Part shown: positions 48,523 to 58,899 of the stretch, piece by piece
Layout: every line of letters starts with the position of its first letter
Position numbering within the stretch: position 1 is the first letter of the stretch
Assembly: GCA_963169105.1 (NCBI GenBank)
Contig: OY720636.1
Location: 121,848,188-121,912,187 of the forward strand
DNA: 64,000 nucleotides
Direction: 5' to 3'
Origin: Ceriagrion tenellum
Lineage: Eukaryota; Arthropoda; Insecta; Odonata; Coenagrionidae
The notes under the pieces: generated by a model
Databases searched by the model: none
The model's input: the letters and a program-made list of their open reading frames with translations, nothing else
What the model was told of the DNA's origin: nothing
Made by a program: the position numbers and the translations under genes

Positions 48523-48700
48523 GCTTCAAAAATTTTGTTGGTTATAGTAAAAAGAGAATAAAAAAGAAAATTGATGCGACATTAGAGAGTGATCAGTACG
48601 GCTTCAGACCAAGAAAAGGCACTCGAGAGGTAATTTTAGCATTGCGACAAATCCTAGAGAGGAGGCTAGAAATTATAGAACCATGGACTGAAAATAAGTG
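48523..48700 (+). pseudogene. Inverted upstream RT segment of the same LINE
   Basis: The plus-strand translation reads ASKILLVIVKRRIKKKIDA, then DQYGFRPRKGTREVILALRQ and ILERRLE. This is the RT block containing the (Q/E)xGFRxGxxT motif, which in intact elements directly precedes the INRKTYIAFVDLEKAYD block found on the other strand at 48480-48522. The two pieces are therefore contiguous in the parent and head-to-head here. Confidence 0.85.
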
Positions 48701-51700
48701 TGAGCTGAGTAGCCAGGAGATTGAAGGAAGTCTCTCGAGTTGAAATGTTATTGGTAACTTAACTTTGTCAACATTTTCCAAAGGTAATTACTTTCATCAA
48801 CGAATATTTCCATGCAAAATCGAATAATTAACAAATGCTTTCTCAGTAAATAACTCGACCTTTTATTCAAACGAAAAGAGATTCCTCTAAATTGGCTTTA
48901 ATACACCAATGTAACGTAGAAATCATAAGGAAATGTCTCGAAAATGTACTCAGAGAATTTCTTTCACATATCAGCGATTTATTCCGAAGTAGACTACCCA
49001 CTTGGATGAGATGGGTTCCGATATATTAGACATTGTTTCAAGAAAGGTATTACGAATGAAAAAAGAGCAGCCGCTTTGAGCCCTAGCACGAGACCGACGG
49101 AGGAGCCACATAAACGGTGAACTCCCAAAGGGCGAGTAAAAGGGATTACCATGAAACAAAATAAAAGGAGGGAAATGGAACTCCATTTGATTGGCGCATA
49201 AAATGTGTTTATTAATACCAAACATTTCTTACACTGCTAAGGGAGGAAAAGGTGGAGAGAAAAGAGAGACGGCAGTGTGAGATTAGGGAGCGCGAGCTAT
49301 AAGGAAAGACTGGACCTCGCACAATTCAACGCTCAGTTCAAGAAACTCCAATTCAAGCAAGTCCTGCGACCTCATGCTGGACAGCATATCCAATTTCCCT
49401 CCCTTTAAACTCCCTCTTCCACATTTTCAACTTCTTTCTTCCCGCACACTTCTATCTATACCTCACCATTCAAACGGTTGCCGAAATGCCTCGAAGCTCT
49501 TCTTGGTTTCTTTTTAACATCTTAGGAAGAAGTGGTGCCTCTTTTTTGCAAGTGAGAATATGAAAATGTACTCGTCTCGTACTGAATGCATGTTCTTCTT
49601 GTTCAACCGTTTAAATTAAAACGATTTCCACTACTTAAAAGAAACCTGATTTTGAGAAAATTTCCTTCTCTATAATTATCCTCGCCTTTCTCCTATTTTC
49701 TGCCCCATTTCTTTCCTGCTTTCCCTCAGCCTTCCTCGTGTCCTCGTTCTCTATCTCTTCTTTTCTCGCTCCCTTTCACACCCACGCAATAACCCTCTCT
49801 TTTGTTTCTGCCTCCGTCTCTCGATATCCCTGTGATATTTATTTCTTCAGTTTACGCCTGTTTATTGTTAGCTCCTGCTATTATATGCTTCAGTCGCATC
49901 TGATTCGACCTTTTAAGAGGCAAACAACAATTATCACCTCCAACGTCATGTTTTTTACGGAATTTATTCTGGCACATTACCCCTTCCGTGACTTCGCTGC
50001 CTAACTATATCTACACATTCACACAAATAACTAATTAGGAGACTAATTGTTGGAAGGGCAAACAAAGCGATAGTGCGATGCATGTTCCAAAAAATTTTTT
50101 TCACTATTTTGAAACGCTAGGTCTAAATGTTTTGATAAAAACTTCCCGTTTTTAACATTAATAACACGAATACTAGTTGAACAAAGAAAATTAGTAAGAT
50201 TATTTTGTCATTCTTTCATCTTCTCATCAGTTTTGACTATAACGCGGGGTTTGCCCCGTATATCAGAGTCTTTTGTACTCCACAACTTACGCTTAAATTT
50301 TCAATATTTTTATTTACTAATCAGTAAAAACATTCAAGAGTCTCATTGATCTATTCAAAGCTCTGAGCACCTCAAAGACGAGTATGGACTCAAGTTGTTG
50401 ACTGAAAGAAATCACTACCTTAAAAAAAACGTTATTCGACGAAACGGGAGATAAAAACCAGAAGAAAAGTAAGACGAGCAATGAGGGAAAAAGAGAAGAT
50501 AACGTGCTAAACGTAAATTTCAAGAAATTGACGTCTTGGTCACGGCGCTCGAATCTCCGAAGTCGCTCCGGCTACCCTTAAGCCACTCTCCTGTCGACCA
50601 ACGGCGATGTAGCTCCTCAGAGGAACACGCGTGGGACGATTTTTATGTCGGAAAGAGAATATAAAAAAGAGGGCGACCATATCACAGATCTTAATGGATT
50701 CTTCATTTCAGCCCTTACTTCCGACACGCCTGACAATATATTTGCATAGCATACAAGAAGAAGTCATCCATACAATTTGGCCTCATGCCGAATGTGAAAA
50801 TGGCACACGGATATAAGCTATAATAATGAGCATTTGGTGCGCATCTATTTTCAATTTCGTTTTCGTGTATTTCCGTAAATGATGCCTAGTCTACATCTAG
50901 CAATGCCTAACAGCCCAGCCACGAGTTGGTGTTTAGCTAAAATGTCCGAATAGGTAAAGACAGTCATAATAATAGTCAGAGATTAAATTGAACTATGTAA
51001 AGAGCACTAAAAATTCACTCTCGACGACTACCCCATATATGAATCTCAATAATCTCCACCTCCACCGTTTAAATTTGTAATGATTCATAAAAGTAAACAA
51101 TTAGTATCACACTTTTAAGCGTTATTTCGGCAAGAGGATAACATGCTAAAAAATAAATCACCATTGCTATTATAAATTATTTGTTCAAATTGAATTACAA
51201 TTAATAAGACGTCAAAAGGTAAACTATCAAAATAATTAGCTATAAGCGAATCTGGATACATGCAGAATAGTATTGAAATCACAATAACATCAATTAAGGA
51301 GAAAAAACCAATAGAGATGTACAATGCAGTCAATAAGTTAATTTATTGCACTATTGAAACAACATAAGAGGATGATTATTTTTGCCCCTTGAATTTACAA
51401 TAATGCCTGCGTCTGTTAATATTTTGAAATAGATCTCAAAGTTATGAAGTCTTAGCTGATGACGACGAGTATATACGCAAGTCAAAGTAACTAAATGAGA
51501 CTGAGTTGTCTAAACACAATTTTAACAAAATTTTGGACGGGAAAAGATTTCTGCATTTTCGTGGGCTCTCCGTTTGATTGCATCTGCTGACAAGAGTTTT
51601 TGTCATGAATCTACGGGCACCTTCCGTCCGTGGGAGCTTAGAATAAAATGATGTCGGCAGTAACAGCGAAAGTGTAATATTACCTTTTATGCGGGAATCT

Positions 51701-52030
51701 CTGCATGAGGTCCACGGAACCCAATGATTGAACAGGATAGGTGTAAAATCGAAAAATGAGGATGTGAAACTCAGAAAATTCTGGAGCGTCACCAGAACAT
51801 ATAACTTTTTGGAATTTAATTCTTTCAGATGCCTTTTTGATTATAACTTCATTCGTCTCTGCAGATACGGCTATCAATGTACTATCAATTTTGATGCGTA
51901 TTTTTTAAACAAAATCAAAGATATGATATGAAAACAACTCATCTCATCTAAAACATTTTTAGATAGTGACTTAGAATGTCACTAAACACGATGTAACCAA
52001 AATTATGAAAGATCAACGGTCCAAACACTT
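48700..52030. other. AT-rich non-coding stretch with possible SINE remnant
   Basis: No gene is recognised. Pyrimidine-rich sequence occurs at 49380-49480 and 49680-49860. A possible tRNA-derived remnant at 50530-50620 is listed separately. Confidence 0.5.
50530..50620 (-). repeat. Possible tRNA-derived SINE remnant
   Basis: On the minus strand GACAGGAGAGTGGCTTAAGG is followed by GTAGCCGGAGCGACTTCGG, then GAGATTCGAGCGCC. The first resembles a degenerate A box and the last a degenerate B box (GGTTCGANTCC). The GC content stands out from the AT-rich flanks. No acceptor stem can be drawn with confidence, so this is tentative. Confidence 0.3.
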
Positions 52031-52092
52031 ATTGGTTATGCTCATGAATAAAGAAAACTTTGTTAGCTTTACGTAAAATATTTATTGGACAA

Positions 52093-52123
52093 CCGGTTTC
52101 GTCGAATATTCGACAACATCAGG
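52093..52123 (-). ncRNA. Hammerhead-ribozyme-like motif (unit 1)
   Basis: On the minus strand the order is CCTGATG, TT, the self-complementary stem GTCGAATATTCGAC (five pairs, AUAU loop), then GAAACCGG. This is the hammerhead core order CUGANGA - stem II - GAAA - short stem III. The A normally at position 9 is replaced by U with one extra base, so activity is doubtful. Stem III would be very short (ACC/GGU), as in Penelope-type hammerheads. Confidence 0.5.
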
Positions 52124-52131
52124 TGATGTGA

Positions 52132-52166
52132 CTTGATGATGTCAACTATTCGACGACCCGGTCGTT
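52132..52166 (+). ncRNA. Degenerate hammerhead-like motif (unit 2)
   Basis: On the plus strand TTGATGATGTC, then AACTATTC, then GACGACCCGGTCG. This is the same arrangement as unit 1 on the opposite strand, but here the UGAUGA box is complete while C3 is U and GAAAC has become GACCC. The two units complement each other's losses, which shows that they derive from one ancestral motif. It is probably inactive. Confidence 0.4.
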
Positions 52167-52219
52167 CAATAAATATTCTACATAAAACTTACAAAGTTTT
52201 CTTTATTCCTGAGCATTAT

Positions 52220-52560
52220 GGAAAAGCTTTACAAAGTCAAGGCTGAAAATATTGAATACTTATTGGTTTACCAATTTTTTCACTCCATTATACTTTAGGA
52301 CAACTGTATGAGGAACAATTTAAATCCTATAAGGTTAAAACAAAACATTTTCTCATAAATCCATTCTATCGTGCATTAAATCGCTGTGTTACCAAATACA
52401 TGACAAATAGACCTCACATTAGACATTCCAAATTAAGTAGACCGTATCTTCCCCAGCAAATATAGATGTTTCCGGGGTAAAATTGCTTTAATGAATAAAG
52501 TGGAAAAACCATCCGCCTCCAGAAGATCCTTACTCCCCGGAAGAAGGGAGTATATCTAAG
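52220..52560. other. AT-rich non-coding stretch
   Basis: No recognisable feature between the foldback unit and the GC-rich island. Confidence 0.6.
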
Positions 52561-52599
52561 CCACCTACTCGAGAAAAAGGGGCAGGGTTCCGATTTCAC

Positions 52600-52960
52600 T
52601 TACATATCTACCACGCTGCGGACCAGAGGAAGGGTCCATATCTTGACCGATTGCGAATCCGATTGGATCAGCGGCGGGGGCGGCGGCGCTGGTACAGCCG
52701 GAAGGAGGAGAGTCGATTTAATGCTCCGGACCCGATCCAGTTTCGGGTTTGAACGGCGGAGTGATTCAGAAAGGCGGGATCCACTGAAAAGAGAGTTGGG
52801 TGGGAAGGAGAGGAGGAGGGAGTGCGGGGGGCGGGGGACTTGGGGGGGAGGGGACGCGGGAAGGGCGTAGGAGATAGCCCGGCGGGGGAGGAGTGGAGCG
52901 AAATAAGGTCCACTGAGGTGGAGATGACGCACGGAGATCTGAGAGGCGAATGGAATCTAA
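52600..52960. other. G-rich island with strong G-quadruplex potential
   Basis: The plus strand is G-rich throughout. 52825-52860 contains consecutive runs GGGGGG, GGGGG, GGGGGGG and GGGG with spacers of one to five bases, a strong G-quadruplex candidate. Frames on both strands (up to 122 codons) are Gly/Arg- or Pro/Ser-rich and are not called as genes. The block may be a promoter-associated island. Confidence 0.5.
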
Positions 52961-52969
52961 CATTGTTAA

Positions 52970-53037
52970 AAAAAATACGATGCGTTATATCCCACATAGA
53001 ATAAAATAGAAAAAAATACGATGCGTTATATCCCACA
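52970..53037. repeat. 27-bp direct repeat, 41-bp period
   Basis: AAAAAATACGATGCGTTATA followed by TCCCACA is at 52970-52996 and again at 53011-53037, identical over 27 bases and separated by 14 bases. Confidence 0.9.
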
Positions 53038-53043
53038 ACCTAT

Positions 53044-53128
53044 TTTACTCAACACTTACCATGGTTTCGGCACTAGGTACCATAATTCAAGGTAAGTATC
53101 GCCGAAATAATGGTCGGTGTTGAAAAAT
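53044..53128. repeat. Imperfect inverted repeat
   Basis: AACACTTACCATGGTTTCGGC (53051) and GCCGAAATAATGGTCGGTGTT (53101-53121) pair at 17 of 21 positions around a 29-base spacer, with some further pairing outside. It could be a tiny MITE remnant. Confidence 0.4.
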
Positions 53129-53129
53129 T

Positions 53130-56100
53130 CAACGTAAGGAATATCATGCGGTGCATAAGTCAACAACGTTTTACGTTAATGTCTTCCATAAAGTTACTCC
53201 TGAGACTTTTGCTAACGAATGGAGTCTAAAAGAGAGGAGGTAGACTTTACTACGCCAGAATAGACGCTTTAAGGGCGCAGCAGTTCCCTCCGCAGCGGTA
53301 GCTTTGCAGCATTCTAGTATAATTTTAAATCCTGAGTTATTTATTCGGCGCTAAAGAAAATGAAGTCACAAATGTGTGTTTTCAAAGTTTATCCCAATCA
53401 TGTTGGAAAGAAAAAATCTAACGAATGAACTAAATTTACGGTGAAAACTTCATTCGCTTGTCCTGGGATTCTACACCCTTGTGTGATCGCTAGCGGGTGA
53501 ATCCGAAGCGAAGTTTCGCTGCGGCCGGTACTTCAGTTCTTTGCATTTGTATGCATCAAACACCTATGTGTTTTAAGTTTATTTTACCTCGTGGACAGTA
53601 GTGCAGAGCACACAGGTACTTATGACATCACACGCACTTTACTGAACGACCAGCACCTTACTGAAATACACGGGAACAGAAGCAGAACGCCAGGGAGGTT
53701 AACGTGGTTTAAGCACTCGGCGCTCAGGCGCGTGTTGCTTTGAGGGCAGCCGTGGAGGGAGCGTCGCGCCGTTTTTCCACCAGGGCCCTACAATCCGCCC
53801 TAATAGCCTCCTCTCCACCACCTCTATCACTATTTTGAGTAATCCCCCAGCATTTTGGTGAATTTACATCGTCATTTTTGACAGCAATCCAATCCCCTGA
53901 CGTTTACTTACGGGGAACCCCTCCTGCTGCAACTCCGCTCATTTCTCAAATGGGTAGCGTCATTGTGTTCCATATTTTCCATTCGCGTCTCAAGTCAAAC
54001 AAGAGAAACAGAACCCCCAATGAAAAATATAATATAATGTAAAACCGACAAGAAACAAGTCGGAAAGAATTACTAAAGTCGATGAGCAATCGAATGAGAT
54101 GTTTGGCTGACTGTACATACACGGAAATGCGATGGACAACTCGTCGTATTTACCCTATTCAGGATAGTTGGGTAGGTTGTTCAGGCTCAACTGTTTGGAA
54201 AACGGAGAGAGAATGGAGAAAAACCCAGCGTCGTTGTAAGCCGACGCTTACACTACAGCTAAACTACAGTTAAAATTCCCTACCAAAGAGCAGAGCGATA
54301 TACTTGCAATGATCTCCTCACAGCACGCAAGTAGATTGCTAAATAGAGACAGCCAGGACACAGAAAAATGTCACTGCAGAGATTTGAGCCAGAAACAAGG
54401 ACTGCGAGCCAGTATCCCAACGTCCGCACCAATCTGCTATTCAAGGAAGAGCTAAATATCTAGCGATACGTAGCTGGGCAGGATTTAGGGCTCATGAAAA
54501 GAGCTTTATACGCACCACACAGACTTCTTAGCCGAAAATTTCTGTGATCATCGGCATTCCAAATAGATGTATTAAAAACATAGGAGGAAAAAATCATTCT
54601 AACCTAAGGCAAAGACTGAGGAAGAAACCTGCTTTTATGTAACATGCAATTTTTCAGAAAACTGGCCGTTGTGGGAAGCGTAAAATAGCATTGTTGGAGG
54701 CTTTAGAGGTCTAAAGGTGATTGGAAGAAAAGACAGAAGTAGAAAATCAGTGACGCATCAAAGAAATATAGGAGAAGACTAGATAGAAGAGCGATAGTAT
54801 TTTAATTAGATTATATCATGAAAACTTTCTAATAGTCCGATTAAAGGAACAACCACAAACCGTTCTGAAGGTCGTAATGTCCTTATGTGTACTGGTTTTA
54901 TTCAAACAAATCTTGTTAAGCAAAACCACTGTCACTGAACTAAAAAGTCGTTGTACTGAAGATAAATAATGTTATGTAACGTTAAAATCTAACCTAACAA
55001 GTCTAGTTGAGCAAATTGTCACACTGCTTTAGGTAATGTGACCACAGAGCGGAGATAAAAGGAATACTCAAACAAATGTAGGGAGTAGAAGCAGATTTTA
55101 AATTAAAAGACGACGTCTACGGCCAATAGCTCTTTGTGCAATCAATGTATTTCAAAGGGTATTGCAATCATAACAGTTAAAAAGTTTACGTATACAAACT
55201 AATTTCCAAACTACGCAAATATATTAAACTTACTCTTTTTTGTAATATTTGATGTAGTAAAGGCACAGTATCACTTTCATAAGGACAGTTTTGTTTCGAA
55301 AAAGCTAGTACACTACAAAAATCATCAGGGCTGTCGGCTAGAATATTTTTCAGACCGTTCCCAAAAGAGCCTTAGTCCAAAATATATTATAATACAATAA
55401 CAAGCAGATTTGAAATGTTCCACGTAATTTCAATGGCTCCGCGAATCCAGCTGAAAAGCAACCGGCCGTTTTCAGGAAGAATCCCTAACAGCAATCGAAA
55501 GGTTGCTCAGCCGCCAGGGACTACAATCTTGCTTTTTCTCACGAGTCGCGGCGGCGGTGGCGGAGGGTGGCCGGTCGGTCGGTCGACCACTCATTGAAGT
55601 CTCCTCTTCTTCGCGATCATTTTTGGAAAGTGTGTCACGGGCACAGGTACTGTTCGCGTATGGAGGAGTCGCTATACTGTATTCCGGATACGGATGCAAT
55701 TATTAGGGTCAGCAACGACGAACGAGTATTGTTTTGTGAAAAAATGATGGCTATTTGAGTCGAGACGAAGTGGTAGGAATGCTTTAAGATGAGTATTACC
55801 TACTCAACTTCATCTGCGAAGAGAATAAGTGCATAATTTAATTTCAAAATGTGTCCATGACCACGCCTATATGTGTCCATGTCACTTGACGTGCATTCAC
55901 CACGTAAAACAAATATATAATGCATTGGCCACTCTTTCCGAATCAAATGAGCCGACAGATTAGAAAATATATGTACGATTCTAACTCAATGCTTCAAGGA
56001 CCAAACTATCGCTGTTTTAGGAAGCATGAACTAAAACAAAACACTATGAGTCAATTTTCATCAAAATAGAATCTTTAATAATGGGGCATTAGAAACACAC

Positions 56101-56590
56101 TCAATAGAATTGAGAAAACAGTTAGATTGCCGTGATCAGGAATTAATGGTTGAAATTCCTTAATTTTCTTTCATATTTAGAAGCATTCACAACACACATT
56201 GTTTAGCACGATGGTAAATAATAAGGATTCAAATTTCGCAGATTTAATCATGTTAATCCAACAAAACACTCGGAATATCATAGTGGGGGAGCAGCTCCAT
56301 TATTCACTACCCAATCTCATCCCAAACCACAAGGGATAAAATTGACGAAACATTGACGACATGGAGCAGAACCACATTTCCATAGGGTTAGGGCCTAAAA
56401 TGAATTTGGTGGAAGTATAGTTGCTGAATACATCCCTCTGCCCATCTAGTTGCACCCTTACTGACCGTCACGTCTGCTATGATGAGAGATTGACTTTGGT
56501 AAGATTTTTGAAAAAAATCTCCGAATCGAGGGGGGCAGCAGCGACTCGACTGAAATTCTGTTCCACTGCCTTTTTCTAGACAAACTTGAG
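53130..56590. other. Mixed to AT-rich non-coding stretch
   Basis: 53480-53830 and 55500-55600 are somewhat GC-richer (GGCGGCGGTGGCGG and CGGTCGGTCGGTCG near 55550-55590), without a convincing frame. The rest is AT-rich. No gene, RNA or mobile element is recognised. Confidence 0.5.
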
Positions 56591-56596
56591 TCTAGT

Positions 56597-56637
56597 CATA
56601 GCAAAAAATTAAGACGAAGTCTTAATTTTTTGCTATG
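56597..56637. repeat. Perfect 19-bp hairpin at insertion site
   Basis: CATAGCAAAAAATTAAGAC (56597-56615) and GTCTTAATTTTTTGCTATG (56619-56637) are perfect reverse complements around GAA. The right arm lies within the 27-bp direct repeat that flanks the inserted 236-bp segment. Confidence 0.9.
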
Positions 56638-56901
56638 AAACATATTTTTCTTCTTTTGTCCTCACAAATATTGGCTTGATTAGAAGTGTTAAGATACTCA
56701 GTATAGCTTTTAATTCCTTCCAAATTCATTTAGTAAAGTTTTTCCTCACTTTACCTAATTACGCAGAAATGACTCCAGGTTAAAGAATAACTCTAACAGG
56801 GGAATTTTAAAAAAGGACAATTTTTTTCTTAGATGAACTCCACGTCATGGCCTCTTTTCCTCTAAAATAAAAAAAAGACGAAGTCTTAATTTTTTGCTAT
56901 G
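56611..56901. mobile_element. 236-bp duplicated segment with 27-bp target-site duplication
   Basis: 56637-56872 repeats 57239-57474 with four mismatches and no indel. The copy is bounded by AAGACGAAGTCTTAATTTTT...GCTATG at 56611-56637 and 56875-56901, an exact 27-bp direct repeat, and ends in an A-rich run after AAAATAAAA. A long target-site duplication plus a 3' A-run is the pattern left by LINE-machinery retrotransposition of an RNA. The segment encodes no recognised protein. It may be an unnamed SINE-like repeat or a retrocopied piece of a local transcript. Confidence 0.75.
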
Positions 56902-57238
56902 TATATAGCCTTGAAGAATCTCTTTTCTCCATGATTATAGATTTAATCTTTATTAACTTTCTCGGTGAAGGCAAAGCACGTAAAAAATTACAGGAGCAAA
57001 CGGAAACTCTTGTCGTCATTTGTCCATTGCCTCGAAAGTCTTCACCGAAAGAGAGAAAGTGCCTTAAGACAGTTTAAATTAGAGTTATGTTTGAGGATAA
57101 AATAGATTCTTTCTTACAACTCAGCACTACTTGAGCCACTGTTGGCTTTCAATTGATTCAGTGCAGCAAAATCAGATATTCTTCAGTCGTATCTCTTCAT
57201 GTAGGCATCAAAAAATCTTAGGTTCAGCCCCACTTGAG

Positions 57239-57474
57239 GAAACATATTTTTCTTCTTTTGTCCTCACAAATATTGGCTTGATTAGAAGTTTTAAGATACT
57301 CAGTCTAGCTTTTAATTCCTTCCAAATTCATTTAGTAAAGTTTTTCCTCACTTTACCTAATTACGCAGAAATGACTCCAGGTTAAAGAATAACTCTAACA
57401 GGAGAATTTTAAAAAAGTACAATTTTTTTCTTAGATGAACTCCACGTCATGGCCTCTTTTCCTCTAAAATAAAA
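57239..57474. repeat. Second copy of the 236-bp segment
   Basis: 98% identical to 56637-56872. It includes TTCTTCTTTTGTCCTCACAA, GTAAAGTTTTTCCTCACTTT and CATGGCCTCTTTTCCTC. It ends AAAATAAAAGAGCAC without the longer A-run, and shows no clear target-site duplication, so it may be the older or source copy. Confidence 0.85.
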
Positions 57475-57479
57475 GAGCA

Positions 57480-58370
57480 CTGGGTAGGCAGAATGATGAC
57501 AGCCACTAAAATTATTTACGACGGTTCGAAAAATGATTTGTCCCATTCAACTGGATGAAGTAACCAGATAGATCAAAATATGAACTGTGCCATACAGCTA
57601 GACTTTCTCATCACTGGTGAACCGCAATAGAAACGATAATTAAAGTCCAACGGTGTTTTAAAAGATAAAACGCGCTTTCGCTTCTCTCAGCAATTGCTGA
57701 TGGTAGAAGTAAATTTCTCTACCGTTTGGGTCTTGTACAGAGGACATTTATACCGATCATAACGGATAGGAAAACGCAATATGTTGATAAAACCTTGTAA
57801 GCAAATTTATCGCTAATTTTCAATCATGTTGGTACATCAAGGAATCTATATCATAGGGGTGACGAATTTATGCACCGTATATATAATAATGCTCTGAGAT
57901 AAGTCAACTATGCATCATCGTATTGTATCGAGATATTGTAGAACATAATAGGAACTTGAAACAAATACAACGAGGGTTAAATATTTCATATGAGAAGTTA
58001 GCACAAGCATTCCATAAAAAAATTATATTGTCTGAGAAAGATTAGAAAGTCTATTTTGCTGTACTTAAAACTTCATTTAGGAGCCTGGACCAATGAAATA
58101 TTCTAAAAAAACTGATATACCAAAATTTTTACAGTTTCATGACCGAATCATGTACCTTATAGGTGACTAATCAGTTGTTACTGGTGTTTTTAATCATAAT
58201 GTCCCTTTGCTCCGTACCGGCAAAAAAAACACCTTTCCTCGATACCTTCCCCCACTCAACCTGATATTCTCCCCCTTCGCGCATCCCCTCAAGAAGTAAT
58301 TCTCACCCCGCATATCCTTTATTCCTCTCTTTACAACTTCAAATGGTTTCTTTTTCTTCTTCTGCGCTGA
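57480..58370. other. AT-rich non-coding stretch
   Basis: No feature recognised. Confidence 0.6.
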
Positions 58371-58890
58371 AGATTAAGCATTCCGCAGACATTCAATGGC
58401 GCCCGAGGAATGCCCGATCAGATTTCCTTCTCTCCCCCATTCTTTCTTTCGAACGGAACGCGAGAAATTCCGATCGAGGAAGTTTTGCCAAACGACGGGA
58501 GTGACTACGAAGAAGATTGTCGACCCGAGAATGAGAAGGGCATCCGGCGTCGGGGCACGCAGAGGCAACTTAGAACCGTCGTTTTTATTTACTCGCAGAA
58601 TAAAAAAAAATAATGCTCAACAGCCGTCTGGCGGAGTGAACGCCTCTCATTCCTTTGCATCCTTGGCACCCGCGATCGTATACAGTTGTGTCGCTCGAGA
58701 TGGAAACGGCCGATCACCGCTTTTATCTTACTTGCACAATGATCTGACGCGTGACATTATGTTTCCTCCTATCACTAGTAAATTACTGACGACAGAACGA
58801 GGATTTTTGCGTGGATTAGGAAAAACGATCAAGCCGATTGTATCCACCTCGGGAACCAAACTGCTAAAATGGTTTGCCAAATGACAAGCA
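58370..58890. other. Moderately GC-rich block with a 162-codon open frame
   Basis: The plus-strand frame 58396-58884 is the longest outside the strongly low-complexity islands. Its predicted product is basic and hydrophilic, without a recognisable domain, signal peptide or membrane segment. A 67-codon frame overlaps it in another phase. It could be an exon of an unknown gene, but no splice sites or homology can be supported. Confidence 0.2.
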
Positions 58891-58899
58891 GCCAACAAA

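Larger units (their letters stand above)
47380..48700 (-). mobile_element. RTE-like LINE, 5'-truncated with inverted 5' segment
   Basis: From 48522 down to about 47414, the minus strand encodes the later reverse transcriptase palm and C-terminal region of an RTE-like (BovB-related) non-LTR element. From 48523 to about 48700, the sequence encodes the immediately preceding RT segment but on the plus strand (translation ...VIVKRRIKKKIDATLESDQ then YGFRPRKGTREVILALRQIL). An inverted 5' part joined to a 3' part in normal orientation is the signature of twin priming during LINE insertion. The endonuclease and first RT motifs are missing. The lower boundary near 47380 is approximate. Confidence 0.85.
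52038..52216. mobile_element. Foldback pair of hammerhead-like units
   Basis: The left arm (ATGCTCATGAATAAAGAAAA, CTTTGTTAGC... to about 52122) is an imperfect inverted copy of the right arm (about 52132-52216). Each arm carries AATAAATATT followed inward by a CCGGTTTCG- or CGACCCGG-type motif and a central GTCGAATATTCGAC-like stem. The motif order is that of the hammerhead ribozymes carried by Penelope-like elements and their non-autonomous relatives, here in two opposed copies. No protein is encoded, and the parent element is not otherwise visible. Confidence 0.6.
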
